From Gnetum montanum (lineage: Eukaryota; Streptophyta; Gnetopsida; Gnetales; Gnetaceae): a DNA stretch of 64,000 nucleotides. This document shows positions 1 through 11,559 of the stretch, piece by piece; position 1 is the stretch's first letter; the number at the start of each line of letters is the position of its first letter. Position numbers and translations under genes: made by a program. The stretch covers positions 407,631 to 471,630 of the forward strand of contig MNCI01005415.1 in the NCBI GenBank assembly GCA_015680685.1, written 5' to 3'. Under the pieces are notes generated by a model. The model was given only the letters and a program-made list of their open reading frames with translations. It searched no databases and was not told the origin of the DNA.

Positions 1-180
1 GTGTCGGGTCAAAAATGACTTTTGAAATGGCAGAAAAGGTAATTTAATGGGTTTTATGGGGGTATACATTTTTTACCCTAGAAACACATGAAAGGGTTTG
101 ATCTCACCTACCCCCAACATATAAGGGTGGGGGTTTTGAAAAATTTCCCCCTTCAATATGGAGACTACATGCACATACTA

Positions 181-395
181 GAAACTTTCCTCTCTCAATG
201 TGGAGGTTTCCCTCCAACTTAGAAACATTTCCCCTCAATGTGGAAGTTTCTTCCTAGCCTAGAAACGTTTCCCTCTCGATGTGGAAGTTTTCCTCCAACC
301 TAGAAACCTTTCCCCTGAATGTGGAAGTTTCCTCCTAGCCTAGAAACTTTCCACCCTTAGCATGGAAGTTTCCCCCCAACATCAAGCCTTCATCC
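181..395. repeat. Tandem minisatellite, ~41-bp unit, about 5 copies
   Basis: The words TAGAAAC, TTTCCC, AATGTGGAAGTTTCC and TCCAACC recur in the same order about every 40 bases, with substitutions and small length differences. The array lies in what would be U3 of the left-edge LTR, well upstream of its TATA box. Confidence 0.7.
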
Positions 396-718
396 CTAGC
401 ATGGAAACTTTAATCCCCCAACGTGGAAGCCACAAAAGAAAAATTTCATCACCTCATGCACTTCAACATTGACTAGCCACTTCAACAAGCATGGTGGAGA
501 GCTCAGCATGGAAGATTCATCTCTAATGTGGAAGGTGTGCCCACACTACTATTTATAGTAAATAGAATGGCCATGGAGGAAAGCACTTAATATATAAGGT
601 AACCTCCCAAATTTGGGCATCCATCTTACCTAAAATTTCAGCAAATTTTCATCCATTTCACAATCAATTTGTAGCCAAATCATAGCCAATTTGCAACCCC
701 ATTCATGGCCCAAAGGTC

Positions 719-727
719 CTATAAATA
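719..727 (+). promoter_or_regulatory. TATA box of the left-edge LTR
   Basis: CTATAAATA sits about 640 bases before the proposed LTR end. The same CCTATAAATA string occurs in the LTRs of D, B and F, which supports it as the retrotransposon promoter. Confidence 0.5.
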
Positions 728-1539
728 CAACCTCAAACATCTTTTAGAGGTTCCAACAATTTCTCTCAAGGTTCTAGAATTTTTAGCAAGCTTAGCAATT
801 TTTGAGCAACTTTTGGGCATACAAGTAATTTTTCAATAACTTCCAAAATTTTTTCAATAGGTTCAACCATTTTTACAATTCCACAATTGGGGCTTTTTCA
901 AGAACTCAAGAACTCTTGAAAGTTCCCATAATTGCACTCTCTTGAACCCTAGCATGAAAGCATTGTAGCCTTGAGTGATCCAACTTGTGAATTTATGGTT
1001 GCAGTAGTGAAGGAAGGTTTAGTAGCATCAAGAGTGGCTTAGCACACAAATCATGGAGTATATCACATTAGCTTTAATGGGCTTTGAACTCTTGCATAAG
1101 TGAACCCATTTTTTTCTCATCTGGGCACTATTTGTACACATTTCTCTAACTTATTCTTTATTCTTTCTTAATAAAATTTTAATTTTTTGAGGTTTTTGTT
1201 TAAAAATTTTTTATTTTCTATCCATTATTTGGATCTATTTATATTCCCATGTTTCACACCTCATAAGTCCTTGGTTGATCTACCAAACCAGCCTGGGCAC
1301 CTCAAATCCCATATCTCTTATGAAGGCCTTGGGGATTCAGGGTTGGGGAACTAGTTGCACCAAGGATCCTTTGTTTTCCTCCAACAATGAAGATTTTTAA
1401 TAACAACATCATCTCAATGGGACTTCTTCATTTTAGCTTCTGGAATCTATTGGATAGATTCCACTTTGAGTCCTCAAGAAGAGGTCTTATTGCATGTGTG
1501 TTTGCTACCTGCTCTTGAGGCTACTGCTATTAGCCTCTT

Positions 1540-3735
1540 CTAATTCTAGGTTGCTTGTCCTTAGTTGGGACAATCCTCCTTCTTGTGGTTTCTTTGGTCT
1601 AGGTATCATCTATGATTACAACATGACCAATGATTAGCATTAAATGTTTCACTTTGTAACACTTGAGTGCCTTATCTCTTGTATTAGTTACACTTGACTA
1701 AATTGTGAACATGGTGAATTAATCATTTTAATATTATTTTATTATTATTATGTTTTATTATCTATCAAAGTTCATTCAAAATTTTTAACTCATAAATTAG
1801 TGATTTTAATGTTATTTTATTAGTTAAACCTTACGGAAATTAGAAATTTTTTGATAGAAACCTAAGATTTGTGGCCTTCATAATGTAGAGCTTATCTCCA
1901 ATAGCTACATGAATGAAGAAAAAGGTGAATTGGATAAGTAGTTTGAAATTTATGGGCTCTAAAAGGTTCTAGGCTCTAAAAAATCACAAAGACTCCTCTT
2001 ACATTTGAAGCAAATGGAAAATGTTTTCAAAGTGTTCTGCTATATTTATTACATTTTCTGGCTACGTTGATGGGATCTCCTATATAGGATTGTGTCGATG
2101 CAATGGGCTGCATCGACAGGATCTCACTAACATGGCGAAAGACAAAAATTTTCACTTTGAAAATTAGGCTAAAAATAAAGAGTTTTAACATGAAATTGTA
2201 GTCCATAGAGATCCATAAAGGCCATCAACATGAAGAAATTCTTGAAGATAGCTAGATATTTCACAAAAAGGAGTTTTTATTAGGATAATGAGTGGAGAAA
2301 CATGAAAATGAGTGCAAAGCTAGACACAATTGACATGGAGCACAAATTATTTGATTGTAAAAAATGTCTAAGGATAAGGAACTTAACTAGCTCAACCAAG
2401 AAGTATGCAAGTTGATCCTTCCCTTAGTAGGCTCATACCTTTAATGCCCTTGCATGCCCTCAAACCAATGAGTCTATGGATCCCATGGATAATTAATGTT
2501 TGTGGAAAGTTATGAACTAAATCTCATAAGAAACTATCTAAAAATTTCAGCACATCAAACTAAGACATTGAACAAAACATGAAAAACCAGTAGTGAGGTA
2601 AATTATGGAAAGAATAGGTAAATGAAAGAGAGAGTAAAAGAATTCACATATCATGGTCACATGAAATTCCTTGTGGATTTTGTGATTAATATGACTTGAT
2701 AATAATCATCCTTAGTCCAAATTAAAACCAACTACTTCTAGTGACTTCACATCAATACTCTATGATTGATCCACCCCTTCAAGACACAAGAGCGTTCCCA
2801 CAGATCAATCATCATTCTTAAAAGGAAAGGAAAGAGAAGTAGGAAGTGAGATGGACCCTAGTTAGAGGGGACCTTTAAGCATGGGTAACATGTCTTTCTA
2901 GTCCCATAACCAATGCTTGTAGTCCATTATTTCATCTAATAGGTGTGCTTTGAATTTTCATTATTTTCCTTTTTTTAAATCTTAAATTTGTATGTTTTTG
3001 GATGGGAACCACACCATGCAAAGACTTTTAGCTTCCTATTATTACTTGAAAATAAAATGGTAAGAAATCCATAAAAACTACTCACTCACCCAAGAGGATA
3101 GGAAAGTACATAGAACATCAAATCCCCTTGAAGTCACATCCTTGTCTATCCATTTAATCCTTTCCAAGTTTGGAAACTACCAAGGTCATAAGTTCATTAA
3201 AATTTTTATTAAGGAAGGAACCTCATATTTCCAAAACAAGGAACACCATAGAGTTTATGGATGGGTGCATGATGTGGTCTCACTACTTGTTCCATGAAAA
3301 TAAACCATGTCTTAGTTATCAAATACCAACATTCAAAGATAGAGTCTAGACATTAGCAATTAGATAACATTATAGTACAAACCACCATTAATTAACAACT
3401 AGAATTTCACTTAGTCATTGCAACAATAAAGAAAAATAAAAATAAAAACATTAGAAAAAAATTAATAAAACTCAAACCAAATCAAATAAAGTAAAATATA
3501 GAAGAAAACATAAAATAATTAAGAAAGGAAAAAATGTACTAAAGATCTTGTAAAATAAAAAATGGTGTAAAATAAAAAGAGTAGAAACAAAAAAGTTATA
3601 AAACAAAAAAGTGAAAGACAAAAAGGTATAAAAACTGAGAAGCCACTTTAATTAATTAGCATGGATGGCCATGTCCCCCATGATTGAGTTGAAAGAAGGA
3701 GATCTAAAAAATTAAGCATGTCTATTCATCTGTTA
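1540..3735 (-). other. Element A 3' untranslated tail
   Basis: No protein is encoded here. Segments 1550-1730 and 2330-3700 align with the 3' tails of B (18960-20700) and G (47990-48583). About 400 bases at ~1740-2130 have no clear counterpart there. They include a TATATTTATTACAT stretch and repeated GTTGATG / GCATCGA words like the U3 minisatellite of A's own LTR, so they could be an LTR remnant. A-rich runs at 3420-3610 match the A-rich part of B at 20520-20710. Confidence 0.6.
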
Positions 3736-3739
3736 AGGT

Positions 3740-4880
3740 AATCTAGTCATTGGCCCTTTTGGGCTCATGGAAAGCTTTGATTTGTTGCTTGTTGACCAGT
3801 AGTTTCTTTTTTGGACTTTTAGGTTTTTATATTAACATGGCCCCAGAAGAAAAGATTTCATAGATAACCTAAGGCCATTCCCACAATGTTTGAAACTTGA
3901 TTCTTTGTGGCATGTGTGTTAGGTTCCAATAAAGAATCCTATCTCCCTATTGAAATTTGACTTTCCTTATCCTAAGGTCTTAGAATTGCTTGTTGAATGC
4001 CTTGTGTAACTCATTAAATGATAGGACTACCAATCGGTTCTCATCTAGCAAGTCAAGGTTCATCAAGCCTTCTTTCTGTGCTAGAATTAGGTCAAGGTCA
4101 TAGGCTATTGATAGTGTACAAAGCTCAGTTTGAATTGGAAATTTTGGCATTTTTCCCTACATAAGGTCATAGGGAGAGTAGCCAATAAAAAGTTTCCATG
4201 TGGAGAAGTAGCCCCAAAGGGCATCGTTGAGTTTTGTGCTCCAATTTCTATTATATTTACTAACAGTTCTTGTTAGTATCTTAGTTATTTCCTTATTTGT
4301 AAAATTTTCTTGACCATTTTCTTAGGGGTGTTAGGATGTTGTTAATTTATGTTTAACCCCTAAGTGTTTCATAAGCTTTCAAAAGGTAGTTAATGTAAAA
4401 TGATTTCCATTATTTGAAATAAATGCACATGGCATACCAAACCTATTTACAATATTTTATTGTATAAACTGAATAGCCATAGAAGATGTGAAATCAGTGA
4501 TGGCCACAGATTCCACCCATTTCATGCAATAGTCAATAGCAACTATGATGTATGTATTTCCATTTAACATGGATGTGATGAAATCCATGAAATCAATGCC
4601 CTAGATGTTGAAGGACTTTAATGGTTAGATCCATTGCTAAGGTCCCTCCATATGAGTAGTCATTCCACTATCATGTTGCCAATGTTCACAAGAGTGGATG
4701 AACTGGTGAACATCCCTAAAAAGTGTTGGCCAATAATACCCTATCATGATAATCTTAATAGCTATGCATCTCCTAGAATAGTGGTCCCCCACAAGGATCC
4801 TCATGCATATCTTGAAGAACATGCAGTTGATCAGCATCAAGAACACACCAACAAACTAGACCATCAGCACACACCTTGTA
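3740..4880 (-). pseudogene. Element A integrase, decayed
   Basis: The integrase inserts retroelement cDNA into the host chromosome. The N-terminal zinc-binding (HHCC) part reads at 4846-4640 with GDHYSRR, GYYWPTLFRDVHQF and SCEHWQHDSGM. The core follows at ~4620-4100, including an IDYCMKW-like segment and a first-Asp region, with SNNG where DNG is usual, so the second catalytic Asp is lost. The C-terminal part at ~3940-3740 ends with a KAFHEP-like segment matching LKPFHE of element B. Several in-frame stops and shifts make it inactive. Assignment rests on similarity to Athila-type integrases and to the copies in B and G. Confidence 0.8.
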
Positions 4881-4899
4881 AAGATGTCTGTTGATCTCC

Positions 4900-6440
4900 A
4901 TGAAGCATTTTACCTAGTGAAGAAACTATTGTTTCTTCATATGGTCCCACTCTTGTGGCATCTCTTAAGTGAGAAGATAGGTGAGAATGTGATCATACCA
5001 TTAAATTCCTTCAGCATTTATTTAGTTATAGCCCTATAAAGAGGAATTCATTAGGAAACTAATCTTATAGTAAACTCTCCTCCTCTTTGTTGTTCCATCA
5101 CAACTAAGACAAGTGGCTTGCAATCATGTTTTCAGTTCTGTTTTGATCTACCATTGTAAGATTGAATTCCTATAAGATCATTAGCCACCATATGACTCGG
5201 GTGCTCTCTCTTAGTTTATTTATGAGGAACCACATTGCACTATGATCTATGTATACAAACACCTTGTACCTAAGCACATAGTACCTGAATTTCTCAAAGG
5301 TGAACACCACTATCATCAATTCTTTCTTTGTTATGATGTAATTCAACTATGCACCTAGAATACTTCTACTCACATAGTGGATATAATAAGGATGCTTCTG
5401 ATCATCTAAGTGCATCAGCATGACTCCCAAGGCATAATTTGATGCATCCATCATGATGTGAAAAGGCTTGGACCAGTTAGGTACTTGTAGAATTAGAGTA
5501 TCCACAAGCTTATGTTTGAGATGTTGGAATACATGTTCACATTTCTTAATCAAGATAAATGGAGCATCCTTCTTTGTTAGCTCCATCAACAGCTTAGTGA
5601 TCTTAGAGAAATTCTTAATGAATTGTTAGTAGTAGCTAGTATGTCCAAGGAATGACCTCACATCTTTAACTATTTATATCTATTTGGTAATTCCTTGGAC
5701 GACCCTCATTCTTTTAGGGTCCACCTTAAATTCTTTTTCAGAAATTCTATGTTACAAAATAATGCCTTCCTAGATCATCAAGTGGATTTTCTACTAGTTG
5801 AGCCTAAGGTTTGTCTCCACACACCTTTTCATCACTTGCTTAAGATGGTCTAGGGCTTGCTCAAATGTAGGCCCATTGGTGGAGAAGTCATCCATGAATA
5901 CTTCCACTCTGCTACCAATCTACTATTTGACGATGCTCAGGAAAAAGCATTGGAATGTAGCAAGGGTATTACATAGGCCACACAACACCTTTCTGTATGT
6001 GAAAGTTGCCTAGGGACTTTTGAATGTTGTCTTGGCCTAATCCTCTGGTGTGATCAGAATTTGGTTATAGCCATTATAACCATCCAAAAAGTTGTAGAAG
6101 CAATGCCTAGAAATGATGTCCAACACTTGGTCCACAAATGAAAATAGAAATTTATCTCTATAAGTGGTCATGTTTAATAGCTTGAGATTGATATAGACCC
6201 TTCATTTGCCATCATTTTTTAGCATTATTACAAGTGATCTAACCCATTCACTATCTGTAATGGGATAGATAAACCCCACCTTGAGGAGTTGTTCAATCTC
6301 CTCCTTCATGATCTACTTTAGTTTGGGGTTCAACTGCTGCTACAATTGCCTCTTTGGCTTGATGGAAGGATCTATGTAGATATGGTGCTGGCATATCCTA
6401 GGATTAATCCCAATGAGTTTGTGATATAACCAAGAAAAGG
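4900..6440 (-). pseudogene. Element A reverse transcriptase and RNase H, decayed
   Basis: RT and RNase H copy the RNA genome and remove the template. The clearest open stretch (5589-5347) reads FILIKKCEHVFQHLK and PFHIMMDASNYALGVML, the RT connection and the start of RNase H with its MDAS motif. RT palm and finger segments continue to ~6440, matching the RT of B (22.6-23.5 kb) and G. Stops and frame changes are frequent. There is no second RNase H before integrase, which separates this group from D and F. Confidence 0.75.
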
Positions 6441-6839
6441 TTGTTGGCCATTTGTTGACCACCTCCAACAACTTCTTTTTCTACAAAGGGGCAAGGTTGG
6501 CATTGATGATAACTAGCTTTCCATTGTTCAGAAAGACATATTCCATTCAAGCTAATAAGGGTTTCAACTCAAGAGGCTCTTGTTTAAAGATTTCAGGGAT
6601 TTCCAACTCTTTGCAATTGGTTTGATTAGGTTCATCAACAAAGAGTTGGTGATGAACTTGCTCTTGTTCATCCATGCCTTCAATGTAGGCACTCATCAAG
6701 CTCTTAGTTGATTTAATGCATATTTTTGAACTACATTTTACATTAGTTCATAGTCACTAGGTGTCCTCCTATTTTGTATTTTTTGTGTACAAGAACCTTT
6801 GAATTTCAATCATACCAACACATTATCTACATTCTTTTA

Positions 6840-7970
6840 GCTTTCTTAATGAGAATTCTTTAGAATAGTTTTAATTTTTATCTTTTGTTTTCAATGTTTT
6901 GAAAGGCACAGGCATCATGAAAGCCTTGAAGATGATTCTATGGATTTGAGTTGTATCCCCCTTCGAACTTGGGGATATTATTCATATCCAACCTTTTGAT
7001 TCTGCTATCTTTCACATGCCTTGTTGGGATTCTCAAGGCCTCTACAATATTTAACATGTTTCTTATTACAAGTAAAGGCTCATCATGGTCATAGATTTTG
7101 TGATGGCCATGATGGCCATGATGTTCTTTGTTGCCCCTTCTTTCATGATGGTGAGATTCCCTTGATTTTCCATGCCCCTAGTCTCTACTAGTCTAGTAGG
7201 CCTTATGATCATCTTTGTCTTGTCCATCACCTTAATCATGGTCATGTCCTCTACAACTTCAATTGGAACTAAAGGAAGAAGAAGATGATGATGTCAAAGG
7301 TGAAGAGAGAGGAAATCCAACATCAACATGATGCCTACTACCCCCTCTTCTTTAGTCATGACCACAATCATCATGCTTGTCCATGTTCCTACCTTGACTC
7401 CCACCTTTGAAGCCCTCATGGTCATGGGATCCATTCTTTCCTAAACCAAGATTATTTTACAATGGACTATAAATTCTAGTTCAAGCCCCTCTCATCAAAT
7501 CCAAGGGAAGGAAAGTTAGAGAATTGAGAATCCTCAGATGATATCCTCTTCTTCTTTTCGGCCCATGAGAACAAGGGGTTATTAAACCATTTTTCCTTCA
7601 AGGCTTTGTAATGTCTTTCCTATTGTCAATCTATCATGTGTTGTGCCTTAGTGGAATGATAATCTCAATAGATGTGGTCTTGCACAACATATTTAACATT
7701 GAGCTCCTCGATGCTCAATGTCATAAGAGTTTGGAGTAGCATCACAAGAACTAATCAATCGGGTAGCAACACAAGGTTGCTCTCCATGTCCCTCCACCAC
7801 AGTTGTTCATCCTAATGTAGGATGAAGGTGAAGTCTAGCACATACTCATCGAGATGAGTATATACCACTCTACATTGTTGGGGCATTGGTTGATTTGACC
7901 CTCCATATCTTTGTTAATTGGATGTATGCTTGAATGGCAGTGGAGAATCAACCTTATGAGAAGAATCCAT
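6840..7970 (-). pseudogene. Element A gag, decayed
   Basis: This encodes the particle structural protein. A start ATG (7970-7968) opens MDSSHK, and the following reading includes LDEYVLDFTFILH and WDYHSTKAQ, which match NFTFILHQDE and RDYHPTKAQR in the gag of B. A charged, His-rich stretch follows near 7100-7250. The frame is broken by many stops. Bases 6680-6840 join RT-proximal sequence to gag, so the C-terminal gag and protease seen in B are absent here. Confidence 0.7.
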
Positions 7971-8070
7971 TTTATTTTTGAATCAACCTTTCTAATGATT
8001 GCAACTTTAAAGTTTGTTACAATGCCTTTGAATAATTACACTAACTTCTAGATAGTACACATGGCTAACT

Positions 8071-8087
8071 AAATTCCCTAGCACTAA
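8071..8087 (-). other. Element A primer-binding site, decayed
   Basis: On the minus strand the sequence just inside the LTR, TTAGTGCTAGGGAATTTAG, aligns with the better preserved site of B (33060-33077), which resembles the complement of the tRNA-Asp 3' end. It is too eroded to be called without that comparison. Confidence 0.5.
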
Positions 8088-8915
8088 TAATAAGCAACAA
8101 GTATACCCTACGTCCAACCATATGAATCCCTAACGTTGCTAAGAGATTTGGTCGAATTCTGTAGACTTTAGCTCTCCAAGTACACTGGGTCTAGGCAATG
8201 AATATTAGGGATGTGATCATTGTCTTCTTAATTTCACTTACAATTTTATATTTTATCATTTAAATCACCCAAGTGCCAAAAAAATTTAATTAAAGGTTTA
8301 AGTAATATACTAACTAACTAATATCTTAACTAACCCTAACATAAGCATCCATTTACATTTACCATAGACATCCTGAACCACATTGCAATGTTACTGGGTT
8401 ACCAAGTGTTAAGTGCTACTATGATTATCAAACATTGATGTATGCTCAAAATGGTTGTACTTATGTGCTTTAACTAATCACTAAATAATTAATTAATTTG
8501 ATGCATTAAAGTAAATTTCTCAAATAATAAATGCATTTAACGTAAACATTAAAATATTTCCAAATGTTGCAAGGGTTGTGAAGAAAGCTCGTCTTTATTG
8601 CTAATCGTACCGAGGTGCTCAGGTACATCAGTGTTTGAATAAAGATCCATCCGCTTCTCACTCTTATTATAGGCACTTAGAAAATATTCTAACTATCAAA
8701 TGAACAAAATGTAAGAGCTTCACTAAGACACTAATGAATTGATGCCATAAATGCAGCAGGTGAGTGCATATTTATAGCCAAAGATAGCCACTGCATTGAT
8801 AGGATCACGTCAACATAGTAGACCATACATCAACATGACTACATTGATGAGATTGCATCAACAGGATTGCATTGATGGCATCCCATCCACACAACCTACA
8901 GAAGATGCTTCATCA
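8088..8915 (-). mobile_element. Element A 5' LTR (828 bp)
   Basis: The LTR is homologous to those at 17794, 33079, 44300 and 46950, sharing CCAACCATATGAATC near the U5 end and AATTAATT-rich and GCAAGG segments. On the minus strand it starts TGATGA at 8915. The internal end is TTA where CA is expected. A TATA-like sequence (TATTTATAGCC on plus) lies near 8770, and the U3 beyond it (8790-8900) carries a CATTGATG / CATCAACA minisatellite instead of the GATATC repeat found in B and G. Confidence 0.8.
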
Positions 8916-9900
8916 CTCAACAACTCTATTCTTTTATGGTGTCTGTGAGGTCAAAAATTAGTGATGTATTCCATGAATATTACAATATTCTTTAAATTTA
9001 GTATTTTCAAATTATTCTATGTGATCACTTCTAGTTATCTTGTTTGCATATCCTCTCTCATTCTACAACTTATTACAAATCTTTATAAAATGATCAAATG
9101 CTTCATCTTAATACATTAAAAAGGCAACCCATGTAAAATAAGAGAATAATCAACAATAGTAAGATAATATCTTTTTCCTCTAAAGATAAGTATTTGTGAA
9201 GGTCTAGGCAAGTCTAGATGAAGTAGATCCAATGGATGTCAAGTTGAGATATAGTTCTTACCGAACTTTATTCTTATTTGCTTTCCTTTTTGACATGTAT
9301 CATACATGCTCAAGTTAAAGTCTTTTATCTTGGGTAGTCCACACACCATATTCTTTGAAACAAATGCACTTAGGATATCTACATTCACGTGTATAAGTCT
9401 TTTATTCCATAAATGAATGTCACTTCTATTGCCCCTCAAGAACTTTGCTTTACCATTAATAGCATTTGAGAGTGTAGTAATATAAACATTTGATTTCCTC
9501 TAGTTGTTTACTAGAATTTTTCTTGTATTAGGATCCATTACTTGAAAAAATGCTTTTGATAATATAACATCAGAATTTGAATCATATAGTTAACTAACAC
9601 TTAATAAATTATGCTTAAGCCCTTCCACATAGAATACTCGCTTTACTTGTGGCAAGTTCTTACCTTCAATTGTCCCTATTTCTTTGATAGGTGCTTGAGT
9701 GTCATCACCAAAAGTTACACTACCATAATAAAGTGTGTAAATTGAGATTTGTTACTTGTCATATGTTGTAAGCATTTACTATCAATGTACCAAGTAGGCC
9801 TTCTCACAACTAATAGAGTAAATTGAGCTAGCATTTCCCTTTCTTGTTTCTTGTCTTTATGTCTCCAAATGTTCCTAACCCGACAAGGTGTCCTTGGCTA
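8916..9900 (-). pseudogene. Ty1/copia pol fragment: protease end, GAG-pre-integrase, integrase core
   Basis: Minus-strand reading gives a WYIDS...HMTSNKSQFTHF segment (~9780), which matches the copia protease-adjacent signature. A GAG-pre-integrase domain at 9439-9239 follows with LWNKRLIHVNVDILSAFV and CQKGKQ. An integrase core runs from ~9230 to 8916 with KRYYLTIVDYS, an IRSDH-like second-Asp segment and the Q-N-R-V-V-E end motif. The last codons, VVE, abut the TGATGA terminus of element A, so A inserted into the integrase gene. Stops occur throughout. RNase H and RT of this copia copy are not in the window. Confidence 0.85.
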
Positions 9901-10929
9901 CTTTTGGTAAGATGTTGTAGTTATACTATGGATTTCTAATGCCCAAAATTATCATTTTAATTTAATCTACATTTATACCATCTTTAATATTTTTTTAAAA
10001 AAAACTTATATTTAATTTATAAAAGAAGTAATTTTAAGTACAAACATTAAAAAATAACATAGTAGAGCATTAACAAATATATTAAATAATAAACTGAGAA
10101 GCAGATATTAATCACTTTATTAAATGAATAGCATAATTCAATTATTACCTTAGAATAAAAGAAACTTTGTGAAATGGATAGAATAGTTTTAGGTTATGTT
10201 AAATAAACCTATCCATAAACAAGGAGCTACACGCAAAACAAGCATATTTTTACCGGAAATATGCGATGACAAGTTCCCATCTCGCTGGTACATGCACCAC
10301 GCAAAACAAACGTATTTTTACTGTATTTCTAGATTTCTAATTTTCTAAGAAATATGAGAAAGTAGGTTCCCATCAATGCGCATTGCGATAGCTTTAAACT
10401 CTACAAATTCACCACTAATCATGTTGGCGGCATCCATTTTGTTCGTAGACAAAACGTATGCTTTCTTGTAATATAGGCACGTAACATATTCTAAACATTT
10501 TATATACAAACATACAAGAATACAGAAACTTCTAAGACAACGTAATATTCGGTATTTAGCCAGTCGGCTTCTCTGCTGACAGTTACTAGTGGAAGAAAGA
10601 AAATTATCTCTAACAAATGGATACTAAGTACTAACCCTATCCAATAGAAATGCAGCTCTGATAAATTTTGGGCTAGTTAGTATAGTAAAGATATTGAACG
10701 TTAACTCGTAATAAGCATAGTTCAAACCATAAGTAAAACATTAACCAGTCACACGGCGACAATATAAAAGCAAAGAAATTCAAGTTTCAATGTTTAATGT
10801 CTTAACTATCTTAAAAATAAAAGTAACAAACACCTTCATCATCCCATAATCACTGAAAATTGCATTTAGAAACCAAAGAGCTATTAACCATTTCTAAAAA
10901 ACACTATATATGCCAGAAGTGCACCAACA
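9900..10929. other. Non-coding stretch with an imperfect tandem duplication
   Basis: No reading frame or element is recognised. At ~10228-10375 two copies of a segment with ACGCAAAACAA(A/G)C, TATTTTTAC, GAAATATG and GTTCCCATC follow one another at about 80 bases. The sequence holds more CG dinucleotides than the retroelement tracts and shows no match elsewhere in the window, so it may be low-copy DNA. Confidence 0.4.
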
Positions 10930-11399
10930 GTACCTCGGGCTGAGGTAATTGGTTAATAGCGTATGACAACGTTCGGGGAGATTTTGCTCGAGACAATTTG
11001 TCGATAGCTTGCAAAAATCCGCATATTATCAGCAATTATTTGAGATCGATCTGCACCAGATTTTAAAACTTTTAAAGGTTTCAAATTAAATGAATAAACT
11101 ACCTTATACAAAAGTTTTAAAACACTAAATATTATGCATGTTACCTTGACGACAGCTTGAAATGTTTGCAAATAATGAAATAGTACACCCACTTTTGTCC
11201 TGTGAAAATATTGTACGCTCAGTTGCGTCCAGTTCTCCATCCCTTCTCTTTTCTGCACAGGCACTAGTGGCCTTAAACCAGAAGCACTCATCCTTCCGAT
11301 TGTCTGATTTCCACGAGGGACAGGATTTACATGGACGGTAGTGTTCTTTCTCTTTTTTCTTGTCATTGTCTGTACATTTATTAACAAAAACTCTGTCAA
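10930..11399 (-). CDS. Candidate spliced exons, product not recognised
   Basis: A 148-codon open stretch on the minus strand (11399-10953) does not resemble any retroelement protein. The first part reads MTRKKRKNTTVHVNPV and later GMENWTQLSVQYFHRTK and FHYLQTFQAVVK. It then meets a good donor (CAAG|GTAACATG at 11145/11144). An AT-rich intron could follow and end at a CAG at 11053-11051, or at the AAG before CTATCG near 11003. The second choice keeps a frame through NLPERCHTLLTNY to a second donor-like GAG|GTACTG near 10930. A TGTACAG just before the ATG could itself be an acceptor. Function is unknown. This could equally be a chance frame or a pseudogene fragment. Confidence 0.25.
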
Positions 11400-11559
11400 C
11401 TCACAACAACGCCATTAAATGTTGCATTCATTTTAATAAATCTTGCTCTTAGGAAATGAAATAAAATGATGGAAAACTATAAAAGGAGTGTTAAGCTTTA
11501 TAAGATTCTGGAGATGGATGAAACTATTTTGATGATAATACATGTTCGGTTCAAACGAT

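Larger units (their letters stand above)
1..1362 (+). mobile_element. Tat-like LTR, isolated or partial
   Basis: This AT-rich stretch is built like a long plant LTR. The first 500 bases carry a minisatellite, a TATA box lies at 719-727, an AATAAA-like stretch follows near 1170, and a terminal segment at ~1250-1362 contains the words CATAAGTCC, CTACCAAACCAG and GGGCACC. Those words occur in the same order at the end of the LTR of element D (30940-31087), so I infer the same plus-strand LTR family. It may start at base 2 (TGTCGGG). The 3' boundary near the CACCA at 1358-1362 is a guess. No matching pol lies beside it, so it is a solo LTR, or the rest lies outside the window or has been lost. 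Confidence 0.45.
1540..8915 (-). mobile_element. Element A: Athila-like Ty3/gypsy, internal region plus 5' LTR
   Basis: Reading the minus strand gives 5' LTR (8915-8088), decayed primer site, gag, RT, RNase H, integrase and a long 3' untranslated tail. The tail aligns by eye with those of B and G, for example TGTCTAAGG...AACTTAAC near 2368, 19338 and 48475. The protease segment is missing. No convincing 3' LTR is present; the tail simply fades near 1540. All coding parts carry many stops and indels, so the element cannot move by itself. Confidence 0.8.
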
